A stretch of 64,000 bases of DNA. It comes from JBBQNR01 sp963774075. Lineage in GTDB: Bacteria; Actinomycetota; Thermoleophilia; Solirubrobacterales; JBBDJG01. This document shows, one piece after another, positions 31,704 through 39,724 of the stretch; position 1 is the first letter of the stretch, and each line of letters opens with the position of its first letter. The stretch is taken from assembly GCA_963774075.1 (NCBI GenBank), contig CAVZDP010000001.1, positions 296,720-360,719 of the forward strand, read 5' to 3'. The notes beneath the pieces were generated by a model, which saw only the letters and a list, made by a program, of their open reading frames with translations, did not search any database and was not told the origin of the DNA. The position numbers and the translations under genes were made by a program.

Positions 31704-33206
31704 ATGCTGTACAGGGTCGCCGTCATAGCTGTCTTGGCCGCTCTAGCGCTCGCGACGCCGCCGGCGCAGGCCGCCTTCCCGGGGGCGAACGGGAAGATCG
31801 CGTTTTCTGGCCACACGATCAACCCCGACGGTAGCGGGCTTTCCAGCCTGCCCGGGTTCAACTCGTCATGGTCCCCTGACGGGCGCAAGCTGGTCTTTCC
31901 GAACGACGATGCGCCCGATTGCGGTTTCTCACTCTGTTACTCACTCCACGTCATCAACGCCGACGGCAGTGGTCACAGCACAGTCCCGAACACCCAGGGC
32001 CCGGTAGTGCAGATCTACGACGTGTCGTGGACCGCAGACGGGACGGGGTTCATCTACAGCGAGGACTTCGCCGGCGACGCGCAGCGCATTACGAAGATCA
32101 ACGCCGACGGCACGGGGAAGTCCGCGCTTACCTACCTTGGTGGCGACCAAAATCCGGTACACCTGAACGCGTCCCCCGACGGTCACCGGTTTGCATACAG
32201 CACCACGTTCGGAAACGGCTCGCAGTCGCACATATACACGGATAGCCTCGATGCGCCCGGCAGCCCGACGCAGCTGGCCACCGGGTACTTCCCCAACTGG
32301 TCACCGGATGGGACGCGCATCACGTTTACCAAGGACAACGAGATCTACGTGATGGATGCGGATGGCACCGACCAGACGCGCCTCACCAGCAACACCTTGA
32401 CGGACGAAAAGTCGGCCTGGTCTCCCGACGGCTCGAAGATCGTCTTCCAGAGGCACATTCCACCCTGTGGCCCGCCGCAGGGCTGCGGCGACCTCTTCAT
32501 CGTGAACGCCGACGGCTCTGCCGAGACATTTCTCGCGCAGGGCCACTTCCCCGATTGGCAACCGCTGCGCGGCCTCGAGCCCTTCCCGCGCCCGGGCGGC
32601 GGTACGCCCCTGGTCGTGTACCTCGTCCCCGCCTTCGAGCAATGCACCGCGCCCAATTCGCAACACGTCGCGCCGCTCGCGGAGGGCTCCTGCGAGCCTC
32701 CGATTCAGGTGTCCGACCTGCTCACAACCTCCAAGGTCGGCCAGGGCAAGGGGCAGGTGCGCCTGGACTCGGTCGCGGGCAACATCTCAACGGCGCTCGA
32801 CGAGGCCGACTTCAAGATCGTCGCGCAGCTCTCAGACGTGCGCAGGGCCTCCGACCAGTCCGACTACACCGGCAGCGTGCTGCTGACGTCCACGCTTCGG
32901 ATCACCGACCGCGCTTCGGGCTTCGGAGGCGTCTCCGCCACCGTCAGCGACTTCCGCTTCGACGTGCCGATCGCCTGCACGGCGAGCGTGCCGGCCCCCA
33001 TCGGCTCCGACTGCTCGATCACGACGAGCGCGGACGCGCTCGTCGCGGGCATGATCAGGGAGGGCAAGCGCTCGGTGATCTCGACGCCGCGCTTCGCCGT
33101 CCTCGACGCCGGTCCGGACGGCAGCCTCTCCGCCCCGAGCTGTCCGCCCACCTGCGGCACGGGCGACGAGAGCGAGTATCTGGTGCAGGGGACGTTCACT
33201 CCCTGA
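31704..33206 (+). CDS. Secreted TolB-like beta-propeller protein (PD40 repeats), copy 1
   Basis: 500 residues from ATG 31704. A Sec signal (MLYRVAVIAVLAALALATPPAQA) is followed by AAFPGANGKIAFSG, the usual start of actinobacterial PD40 propellers. Repeats carry the WSPDG(R/S)K(L/I)VF signature at several places (e.g. SWSPDGRKLVF, AWSPDGSKIVF) with MDADGTDQTRLT between blades. After the propeller comes a separate C-terminal module (PRPGGGTPLVVYLVPAFEQC to CPPTCGTGDESEY). It may bind a ligand or protein outside the cell; no enzyme motif is seen. Confidence 0.83.
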   Translation: MLYRVAVIAVLAALALATPPAQAAFPGANGKIAFSGHTINPDGSGLSSLPGFNSSWSPDGRKLVFPNDDAPDCGFSLCYSLHVINADGSGHSTVPNTQGPVVQIYDVSWTADGTGFIYSEDFAGDAQRITKINADGTGKSALTYLGGDQNPVHLNASPDGHRFAYSTTFGNGSQSHIYTDSLDAPGSPTQLATGYFPNWSPDGTRITFTKDNEIYVMDADGTDQTRLTSNTLTDEKSAWSPDGSKIVFQRHIPPCGPPQGCGDLFIVNADGSAETFLAQGHFPDWQPLRGLEPFPRPGGGTPLVVYLVPAFEQCTAPNSQHVAPLAEGSCEPPIQVSDLLTTSKVGQGKGQVRLDSVAGNISTALDEADFKIVAQLSDVRRASDQSDYTGSVLLTSTLRITDRASGFGGVSATVSDFRFDVPIACTASVPAPIGSDCSITTSADALVAGMIREGKRSVISTPRFAVLDAGPDGSLSAPSCPPTCGTGDESEYLVQGTFTP

Positions 33207-33210
33207 CGGG

Positions 33211-34812
33211 ATGGAGAGGGTGCTCTTCAGGCTCGCCGTCACAGCTCTCTTGGCCGCACTAGCGCTCGCGGCGCCGACGGCGCACGCCGCCTTCCCGGGG
33301 GCGAACGGCAAGATCGCGTTCGACGGTATCGGCACGGTGAACCCCGATGGCTCGGGTCAAAGCTCGCTCGTACCGGGTTCCTCGCCGGCGTGGTCGCCTG
33401 ACGGGAGAAAGCTCGCGTTCGGGACCGGCGACCTGTTCTCCCGGATCAAGACCGTGAACTCGGATGGCAGCGGCGAGACGGCGCTTCCGGCCGGTTCCTT
33501 CAGCGACTACGGCCCCGCGTGGTCCCCGGACGGGCAGAGAATCGTGGCCGCCGAGACGCCCGGAGACCAGGAGTTCTACGTCGGAAGCGACCTCTACGTC
33601 ATGAACGCGGACGGCAGCGGCCGTACCAGCATCACGAATGACTTCGATCCGACGGGGGTCAGCTGCACTCCCCACAACCAGGGCTCGCCCGGCGAGCGGC
33701 CCTGTCCCTACAACGACAACCCGGCCTGGTCACCCGACGGCCAATGGATCGTCTTCGATCACACCGAGTGGTACTACGACGAGGAGGGGCTCTTCTGGAC
33801 CTTGGGCGGGCCGTACCTCGCGAGGGTTCACCCGGACGGAAGCCAGCGCTCCTTCCTCGCACCCGGCAAGAGCGCGAGTTGGTCGCCAGACGGCGGCAGG
33901 CTGGTGTTCGACGTGGGCCCATACGAGACGCCGTTCGCCGACTTCGATGGCCTAGCGACAGCGAACTCCGACGGCAGTGGTGTCACACCGATTTGGACAA
34001 GCAGTCCGGGCGACTACAACCCGGCCTGGTCTCCTGACGGCAGCAAGATCGCGTTTCACTGGGGCGGAATCGCCAGGCAGATCGGAACGATGAACGTGGA
34101 CGGAAGCGGAAGGACCATGATCACGCCCGAAGCAGCTCCGGAGGAGATGACTCCCGACTGGCAGCCGATCCAGAACCTCGGGCTCGACCCTTATCCGCGC
34201 CCCGGTGGAGCAACACCGCTGCGGGTGCCGCTCGTGCCAGCCTACGCGAAATGCACGGCTCCGAACTCAACCCATGCCGAGCCGCTCGACGAGCCTTCTT
34301 GCTCTCCGCCCGTCCGTGAGTCGTCGCTCCTCACGACATCCACCACGGGCGTCGGCTCGGGCTCCGCACGCCTGTCGACGATCGTCGGCAATCCCTCGAC
34401 GCCCGCAGACGAGGCCGACTTTCACATCATCGTCTCGGCGAGCGATGTCGTGCAGGCAAGCGACGGCGGCGACTACACGGGGACGCTGATACTACGAATG
34501 CTGTCTCGCGTCACCGACAAGCGAAGCGGCTTCGGCGGCGTGCCAGCGACGGTGCGTGACACCGAGCTCTCCTTCCCGTTCGGCTGCACGCCTGTCTCTG
34601 GCCCGGCGGGCGGAAGCTGCAACCTCTCCACGACGGCCGACACCGTGGTGCCCGGTTTCGTCTTGGAGCGCAAGCGCACCCTCGTGTCGACGCTCGCACT
34701 CGGCATCGCCGACGCTGGTGCGGACGGCACCGTCGCGGGCGCCTCCTGCCCGCCGACCTGCGGCACGGGGGACGAGCGGCCATACCTGGAACAAGGTCTG
34801 TTCACGCCTTAG
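33211..34812 (+). CDS. Secreted TolB-like beta-propeller protein (PD40 repeats), copy 2
   Basis: 533 residues. It begins 4 bases after copy 1 ends and is homologous along its whole length: Sec signal (FRLAVTALLAALALAAPTAHA), AAFPGANGKIAFDG, several WSPDG blades, and the same C-terminal module (YPRPGGATPLRVPLVPAYAKC to CPPTCGTGDERPYLEQGLFTP). It has about 30 more residues of propeller. A tandem duplication is clear. The gene is followed by tRNA-Thr on the other strand. Confidence 0.83.
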   Translation: MERVLFRLAVTALLAALALAAPTAHAAFPGANGKIAFDGIGTVNPDGSGQSSLVPGSSPAWSPDGRKLAFGTGDLFSRIKTVNSDGSGETALPAGSFSDYGPAWSPDGQRIVAAETPGDQEFYVGSDLYVMNADGSGRTSITNDFDPTGVSCTPHNQGSPGERPCPYNDNPAWSPDGQWIVFDHTEWYYDEEGLFWTLGGPYLARVHPDGSQRSFLAPGKSASWSPDGGRLVFDVGPYETPFADFDGLATANSDGSGVTPIWTSSPGDYNPAWSPDGSKIAFHWGGIARQIGTMNVDGSGRTMITPEAAPEEMTPDWQPIQNLGLDPYPRPGGATPLRVPLVPAYAKCTAPNSTHAEPLDEPSCSPPVRESSLLTTSTTGVGSGSARLSTIVGNPSTPADEADFHIIVSASDVVQASDGGDYTGTLILRMLSRVTDKRSGFGGVPATVRDTELSFPFGCTPVSGPAGGSCNLSTTADTVVPGFVLERKRTLVSTLALGIADAGADGTVAGASCPPTCGTGDERPYLEQGLFTP

Positions 34813-34830
34813 GGCAACCGTTCTCCCCGA

Positions 34831-34903
34831 AGCCGGAGGTCGGACTCGAACCGACGACATCCGCTTTACAAGAGCGGTGCTCTACCAGCTGAGCTACTCC
34901 GGC
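34831..34903 (-). tRNA. tRNA-Thr (anticodon TGT)
   Basis: The minus strand folds as a complete cloverleaf. The acceptor stem GCCGGAG pairs with CTCCGGC, the D-arm region is TAGCTCAGCTGGTAGAGCA, the anticodon stem CCGCT/AGCGG encloses loop CTTGTAA with anticodon TGT, and the T-arm holds GGTTCGAGTCC. The 3' CCA is not encoded. The discriminator base would be T. It lies alone between two protein genes. Confidence 0.96.
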
Positions 34904-34932
34904 GCGCCTGTTCGTTCAGTCTAGGTGAGGGG

Positions 34933-34962
34933 GCGGCTCGGGCGGCCCTGGGAGCCGCTTTT
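34933..34962 (+). terminator. Probable intrinsic terminator after the beta-propeller/tRNA region
   Basis: GCGGCTC (34933-34939) and GAGCCGC (34952-34958) form a 7-bp G/C-rich stem followed directly by TTTT. A second hairpin lies just downstream (AGGGGC-TTTTGC-GCCCCT, about 34980-34997). It would end transcripts coming from 33211-34812 before the PlsC-GpsA gene at 35049. The T-run is short, so efficiency is uncertain. Confidence 0.5.
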
Positions 34963-35048
34963 CGCGCCGCCCGGCGGGAAGGGGCTTTTGCGCCCCTCCG
35001 GAATCTCTGTAACCGGCCCCCCGGCGGGGGTTAGGAAGCCCTGTCGGC

Positions 35049-36698
35049 ATGAATCTGGATCGCGCACACGAGCTCGCCCGCACCAAGGGCGTCAACCCGG
35101 TCGTCTACTGGGTCGTCCGCGCGATCCTGCAGCCCCTCTTCCACCTCTACTTCCGCATCGAGCGGATCGGGCGGGACCACATCCCCACCAAGGGCCCTGT
35201 TCTGGTCGCATCCAACCACCGCAGCTTCTCTGACCCGTTCCTGATCGGGATCTGCGTGCGCAGGCCGCTTCGGTTCGTCGCCAAGAAGGAGCTCTTCGAC
35301 AAGTGGTGGAAGGCGCGCCTCTTGATCGCGCTCGGCGCCTTCCCGATCGAGCGCGGCGATTCCGACGAGCGGGCAATGGAGACCGCGCGCATGATCCTCG
35401 AGCAGGGCGGTGCCCTCGGGATCTTCCCGGAGGGCACACGCGTGCGCCATGGGCCGCTGGCCCGGCCCAAGCGCGGCGTCGGCCGGCTCGTCCTCGAGAC
35501 CGGCGCGCCGGTCGTGCCCGTGGCGATCATGGGCACGGAGGGCATCCGCGACGGCTGGCGCATCCGCCCGCGCAAGGTGCGGGTTCGCTGCGGCCGGGCA
35601 CTCAACTACCCGCGTCCTCTCGACGGCGCCGGGACGCCGCATCTGGCGCGCGAGGTGACCGCCCGCGTGTGGTCCTGCATCGAGCTTCAATGGGAATGGC
35701 TGGGCGGCACGGCGCCCGTCCGCACGGCCGCGATCGTGGGCGCCGGGAGTTGGGGCACCGCCGCGGCGGTTCTGTTGGCCCGCGGCGGCGCGTCGGTGCA
35801 GCTTGGCTGCCGCACGGCCGAGCAGGCTGAGGAGATCAGGAAGACGCGCATCAACGAGCGCTATCTGCCGGCGGTTGAGCTCCCGGGCTCGGTGGAAGTC
35901 ACGACCGCCGAACGGCTCGACCTCGCGAGCGTCGACCTCGTCTGCCTCGCCGTCCCGTCGAGCACGCTCGACGTGGCGCTCGAGCAGCTGGCGGAGCTGC
36001 CGGAGCAAACCGGCGTCCTTCTTCTCACCAAGGGCCTGCTGGCCCCGCACGGCGAGCTGCCCTGCGAGCACGTCGCCCGTCGGCTCGGCGCGCGGCCGCT
36101 CGCGCTGCTCGGCGGCCCGGCGCACGCCCTGGAGGCGTGCCGGGGCGAGGCCGGGCTGGTGGTCGCGTCGGGCGACGCGGTCTTCCGGGCTCGTATGGCG
36201 GGCGTGCTCGAGCGCGCCGGGCTCCACGCGGAGCGCAGCGACGACGTCGTCGGCGTCCAGCTTGCCGGCTGCGCCAAGAACGCTGCTGCCCTCGCGGCAG
36301 GGCTCGCACTCGGGCGCGGCGTCAACGCCGCCGGGACCGCCGCCGGCCAGGTCTACGGAGAGTGCTACAGCCTGGCGACCACGCTCGACGCGCGGGACCA
36401 CAGCTTCACCGGCCTCGCCGGAGCGGGCGACCTCGTCGCGACGGTGCTCGCATCGCACAGCCGCAACCGCCGGGCGGGCGAGCTGCTGGCCGGCGGCGCC
36501 AGCGTCGCAGAGGTCGAGCGTGAGCTCGGGCAAACGTCCGAGGCGCTCCAACTCGTGCCGCTGCTGGCCCGGGCAACGCGCGAGGCCGGGATCAAGGCAC
36601 CCGCGGTGCAGGAGCTGGCTCAGCTGATCGAAAGCCGCAGGCAGCTCGGCGCGCCCGCGGCGGCGAGCGCCGAGCGCGAAGGTGCGCGAGCCGCATAG
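35049..36698 (+). CDS. gpsA: Fused 1-acylglycerol-3-phosphate acyltransferase (PlsC) and glycerol-3-phosphate dehydrogenase (GpsA)
   Basis: 549 residues in one frame. Residues about 1-220 are PlsC: NHRSFSD (about 56-62, catalytic NHx4D) and FPEGTR (about 126-131). Residues from about 228 are a full GpsA: NAD-binding VGAGSWGTAAAVLLARGG, LLTKGL, GCAKNAAALAAGLALG with the catalytic Lys, and GAGDLVATVLASHSRNRRAG. GpsA reduces dihydroxyacetone phosphate to glycerol-3-phosphate; PlsC acylates lysophosphatidate. PlsB/PlsY, the step between, is not here. The join has no stop or frameshift, and both active sites are intact, so this is a true fusion acting at the membrane in phospholipid synthesis. Confidence 0.92.
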   Translation: MNLDRAHELARTKGVNPVVYWVVRAILQPLFHLYFRIERIGRDHIPTKGPVLVASNHRSFSDPFLIGICVRRPLRFVAKKELFDKWWKARLLIALGAFPIERGDSDERAMETARMILEQGGALGIFPEGTRVRHGPLARPKRGVGRLVLETGAPVVPVAIMGTEGIRDGWRIRPRKVRVRCGRALNYPRPLDGAGTPHLAREVTARVWSCIELQWEWLGGTAPVRTAAIVGAGSWGTAAAVLLARGGASVQLGCRTAEQAEEIRKTRINERYLPAVELPGSVEVTTAERLDLASVDLVCLAVPSSTLDVALEQLAELPEQTGVLLLTKGLLAPHGELPCEHVARRLGARPLALLGGPAHALEACRGEAGLVVASGDAVFRARMAGVLERAGLHAERSDDVVGVQLAGCAKNAAALAAGLALGRGVNAAGTAAGQVYGECYSLATTLDARDHSFTGLAGAGDLVATVLASHSRNRRAGELLAGGASVAEVERELGQTSEALQLVPLLARATREAGIKAPAVQELAQLIESRRQLGAPAAASAEREGARAA

Positions 36699-36742
36699 CG
36701 ATGGAGGCCACGAGTTGCAGCGCTCGCAGTACGCTCTGAGAG

Positions 36743-37282
36743 GTGGCCAAAGCGGCCGACAAGGCCAAGCTCGATCAGGAGTTCTCGGACTTCTACCGCA
36801 ACCACCTGCGCGACATCTACAACTACACGTACTACCGAACGGGCAATCACCACGACGCCGAGGACCTCACCACACAGACCTTCATCCAGGCCTACCGTCA
36901 CTTCGAGCGCGCATGCGCGGAGTCGAACGGGCGGCCGCTGCGGCCGTGGCTGATCCGGATCGCGCACAACCTGGCGGCGAACTACTACCGCGACCGGTCG
37001 CGCAAGCCGACCACCGCGCTCGAGGACGCCGCGGTGATCAGAGCGATACACGATACGGAGCAGCTCGTCGAGGGCCGCGAGGAGGCGACGCGCGTGCTCG
37101 AGGCCGTGAGGGACCTTCCAGATGACCGTCGCGAGGCGCTGATCATGAGGTTCGCGCTCGGCATGGACAACAGGGAGATCGCGCGCACGCTCGGGCGCAC
37201 CGAGGGCGCCACGAAGGTGCTGCTCCACCGCTCGATCAGGCAGCTGGAGAAGCAGATGGCCGAGTCAGAGGAGGCGACCTGA
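36743..37282 (+). CDS. ECF-type sigma-70 family RNA polymerase sigma factor
   Basis: 179 residues from GTG 36743. Region 2 is FSDFYRNHLRDIYNYTYYRTGNHHDAEDLTTQTFIQAYRHF with RPWLIRIAHNLAANYYRDRSR; region 4 is LPDDRREALIMRFALGMDNREIARTLGRTEGATKVLLHRSIRQL. There is no region 1 or 3, which marks an ECF factor. Its stop overlaps the ATG of the following small gene by one base, a usual layout for a sigma factor with its regulator. Confidence 0.9.
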   Translation: MAKAADKAKLDQEFSDFYRNHLRDIYNYTYYRTGNHHDAEDLTTQTFIQAYRHFERACAESNGRPLRPWLIRIAHNLAANYYRDRSRKPTTALEDAAVIRAIHDTEQLVEGREEATRVLEAVRDLPDDRREALIMRFALGMDNREIARTLGRTEGATKVLLHRSIRQLEKQMAESEEAT

Positions 37283-37641
37283 TGGCAAGGGGCGCCGGCA
37301 GGTCCGGGGGTGGGGGCGAGATCGTGCGCCTGCTCGAGGTGGCGCTGGCGCCGATCGATCCGCCCAGCGGCTTCGGCGACGAGCTGGAGTCGCGGCTGTC
37401 CCAGGTGCAGGCCGCCGCGCTCGGCGAGCTCTCCGAATGGGAGATCGGCGCGATGCGGGACCCGCGCAACTGGGTGCGGCCTGCAGCCGCCGTGGCCGTC
37501 GGGACGGCCGCCGGAGCGGCCCTCGTCGTGCTGCGGATGCGGCGGGCCCAGCGCCAGCGGACCGGGCTGCCCGCGATCGCGGGGCAGGCGCGGCGCGAGG
37601 TCCTGGGCGCCATCGCCGGCGCTCGCGCTCGGATCCGCTGA
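37282..37641 (+). CDS. Small membrane-associated protein coupled to the sigma factor, possible anti-sigma factor
   Basis: 119 residues, overlapping the sigma-factor stop by one base. The N-terminal part (FGDELESRLSQVQAAALGELSEWE) is helical. A moderately hydrophobic span (about 67-84, RPAAAVAVGTAAGAALVVL) could cross the membrane, and the C-terminus is Arg-rich. No zinc-binding HxxxCxxC motif of typical anti-sigma factors is present. The regulatory role is inferred only from the gene overlap. Confidence 0.6.
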   Translation: MARGAGRSGGGGEIVRLLEVALAPIDPPSGFGDELESRLSQVQAAALGELSEWEIGAMRDPRNWVRPAAAVAVGTAAGAALVVLRMRRAQRQRTGLPAIAGQARREVLGAIAGARARIR

Positions 37642-37656
37642 CCGTCCGTCTGGTTT

Positions 37657-37828
37657 CCTAGACGATTGATTCCAAACTCCCCGTACCCCTGGCTGACGCT
37701 GCAAACCTTCGCTGGATCGTCGTCCTCGGGCTCACCCATGCAGACCTGCATGGGTTTCGCCCTGCGTCCTTGCCCAGCTCGGTTTTCGCGCCCCCAGGGG
37801 CACGCGGATTCGGAATCAACCCTCTAGG
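37657..37828. ncRNA. Probable structured non-coding RNA element in a 363-base intergenic gap
   Basis: A 172-base segment closes on itself. CCTAGA (37657-37662) pairs with TCTAGG (37823-37828) and TTGATTCC (37666-37673) with GGAATCAA (37812-37819), separated by a 3x3 internal loop. Inside, CCCCTGG (37686-37692) pairs with CCAGGGG (37794-37800), GGGC (37728-37731) with GCCC (37759-37762), and ACCCATGCAG (37734-37743) with CTGCATGGGT (37746-37755). Nested helices over this length without a good ORF suggest an RNA or cis-regulatory element. Both flanking genes are on the plus strand, but the helices exist on either strand, so orientation is open. The remaining gap (37829-38004) shows nothing clear. 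Confidence 0.45.
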
Positions 37829-38004
37829 AGGGCGCCCCGGTGTCTGCTAGCGTTGCCGGCGTCGACGGATGACCGACGACGACGCTCCTTATCGAAGTCC
37901 CGGCGAACAAGCCGCCGGCCGCTCGCAGCGGGCCGGGACAGGCGCCGGCTTTCCGCGCGCGCTTCGCTCTTTGACGCGCCCGGTCGAGACCCCCGGCCGC
38001 TGAC

Positions 38005-39330
38005 ATGACGGCGCTGCTGCTCGCCCTGCTGGTCCTGCTCGTGTTCGTCAACGGGTTCTTCGTCGCGGCCGAGTTCGCGCTCGTGCGCTCGCGCCGCTCG
38101 CAGATGGAGAAGCTCGCCGAGGAGGGAGCGAGAGGGGCGCCCCAGGCGCTACGTGCCATCGACCACATCGACGAGTACCTGTCGGCGGCGCAAGTCGGGA
38201 TCACGATGGCCTCGATCGGGCTCGGCTTCATCGGCGAGCCCGCGCTCGCCGGGCTGCTGGAGCCCGTCTTCGGCGGGATCGTCAGCCACGGCGTCGCGGT
38301 CGTGATCGCCGTCACGATCTCCTATCTGCTGGTGACCTCGGCTCACGTGATCGTGGGTGAGCAGGCGCCGAAGATGATGGCGATCACGCGCGCGGAGTCC
38401 GTTCTGCGCTGGACGGCGACCCCGTTCGAGTGGTTCAGGGTCCTCTTCCGCCCGGTGATCTGGGCGCTCAACGGCGCAGCGAACTTCGTGGTCACGCGTG
38501 TGCTCGGGATCAAGATCGAGGGCGACCTGGAGGCGATGAGCTCCGAGGAGCTGCAGCAGCTGATCGCCCGCGGCGCGGGCGGCCACCTGGATCAGGGCGA
38601 GGCCAAGATGCTGAGCGGCGTCTTCCACCTCCACGAGCAGGAGGCGCGCCAGGTCATGACGCCCATCCCGGCGGTCGTGACCGTCAACGTCGACGCCACC
38701 GTCGAGGGCGCGTTGCGCAAGTGCGTGGACTCGGGCCACACGCGCCTGCTGGTGATCGAAGACGACAACCCCGACCGCGTCCGGGGCGTCGTGCACGCGA
38801 ACGCGCTCGCCCGCGCGCTGCTGTCGGATGGCCCGGACGCGCCGATCGAGTCTCTCGTACGCAGCGCGCCGATCGTCCCCGAGACGAAGCCGCTCGACGA
38901 CCTGCTCGCGGACCTCCAGCGCCAGCGCTCCTCGCTCTCCGTGGTGGTGGACGAGTACGGCCGCACGGCCGGCATCGTCACGATCGAGGACATCATCGAG
39001 GAGATCGTGGGCGAGATAGTGGACGAGACGGACCCGGTGCTGCTGCCGGTGCGGCGGCTCGTCAACGGCGACTGGTACGTGCGCGGCCACGTGTCGCTCG
39101 ACGATCTCGCCGACAACGGCGTCGAGCTTCCGGTGGAGGACGACGCCGTGTACACGTCCGTCGGCGGCTACGTCTTCGACGAGCTCGGCCGGCTGCCCAA
39201 GCGAGGCGACGTGGTGCGCAAGAACGGCTACATGATCCGGGTCGAGTCCGTGCGTGAGAACAGGGTCGACGCCGTCCGCATCCGCGAGACGCGGGAACCC
39301 GCTTCGGCCGGCTCGTCCTCAGCCGCCTAG
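38005..39330 (+). CDS. CNNM/CorC (HlyC) family transporter or efflux protein
   Basis: 441 residues. The N-terminal DUF21/CNNM membrane domain has about four helices (LLLALLVLLVFVNGFFVAAEFALV first). Two CBS domains follow, with MTPIPAVVTVNVDATV and DEYGRTAGIVTIEDIIEEIVGEI. The C-terminal CorC_HlyC domain ends in KNGYMIRVESVRENRVDAV. Family members move or regulate Mg2+ and other divalent cations; adenine nucleotides often bind the CBS pair. The older name hemolysin is misleading. Confidence 0.92.
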   Translation: MTALLLALLVLLVFVNGFFVAAEFALVRSRRSQMEKLAEEGARGAPQALRAIDHIDEYLSAAQVGITMASIGLGFIGEPALAGLLEPVFGGIVSHGVAVVIAVTISYLLVTSAHVIVGEQAPKMMAITRAESVLRWTATPFEWFRVLFRPVIWALNGAANFVVTRVLGIKIEGDLEAMSSEELQQLIARGAGGHLDQGEAKMLSGVFHLHEQEARQVMTPIPAVVTVNVDATVEGALRKCVDSGHTRLLVIEDDNPDRVRGVVHANALARALLSDGPDAPIESLVRSAPIVPETKPLDDLLADLQRQRSSLSVVVDEYGRTAGIVTIEDIIEEIVGEIVDETDPVLLPVRRLVNGDWYVRGHVSLDDLADNGVELPVEDDAVYTSVGGYVFDELGRLPKRGDVVRKNGYMIRVESVRENRVDAVRIRETREPASAGSSSAA

Positions 39331-39402
39331 CCTCCTTCCGTCCGCGGGGGCCTCTAGCTTCACCGGCGACCGCCAACCGCGAGCTCTCAGGGGGCCGGCG
39401 CC

Positions 39403-39714
39403 ATGTGGTGTGCGCGATTCAGTGAAAGCCAGCGAGAGGTTATGCAGCAACTGATCAGGGCGCAGGGCGAGGTCGGTCCGGAGCTCGAGGGTGCCCTCGA
39501 GGCTCTCGAACTGGCTCGCTGGGACGATCTGCCCGAGGCCGAGCTGCCGTGGGGTGAGGTCATACAGCAGGCGGCGCTTCAGGGTACGAGCGAAGCCGAC
39601 ATCGTCTGGGACATGTCGGGGCGCAAGAAGGAGCCGCGGGCGCCGCGGGCCAAGGCGAAGGGCACCAAGCAGGCGCGGAAACCGGCCAAGCGCGCCCGGC
39701 GCTCGGCCACCTGA
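39403..39714 (+). CDS. Small hypothetical protein with a basic tail
   Basis: 103 residues from ATG 39403, or 90 from ATG 39442. The first two thirds are acidic and helical (EVGPELEGALEALELARWDDLPEAELPWGEVIQQAALQG), the last third is Lys/Arg/Ala-rich (RAKAKGTKQARKPAKRARR), a composition seen in nucleic-acid-associated proteins. I recognise no family. Codon use is like that of its neighbours, which supports a real gene. It converges on the broken dehydrogenase gene. Confidence 0.5.
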   Translation: MWCARFSESQREVMQQLIRAQGEVGPELEGALEALELARWDDLPEAELPWGEVIQQAALQGTSEADIVWDMSGRKKEPRAPRAKAKGTKQARKPAKRARRSAT

Positions 39715-39724
39715 CCGCCGTCCT

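Noticed and set aside
37236..37751. A 171-residue minus-strand open frame across the structured intergenic element
   Set aside because: It overlaps the sigma-partner gene antisense, and its N-terminus is just the translated hairpin; an RNA element explains the segment better.
37657..37828. c-di-GMP (GEMM-I) riboswitch on the minus strand
   Set aside because: Only scattered words match; the P2/P3 junction and the tetraloop receptor do not, and no minus-strand gene follows.
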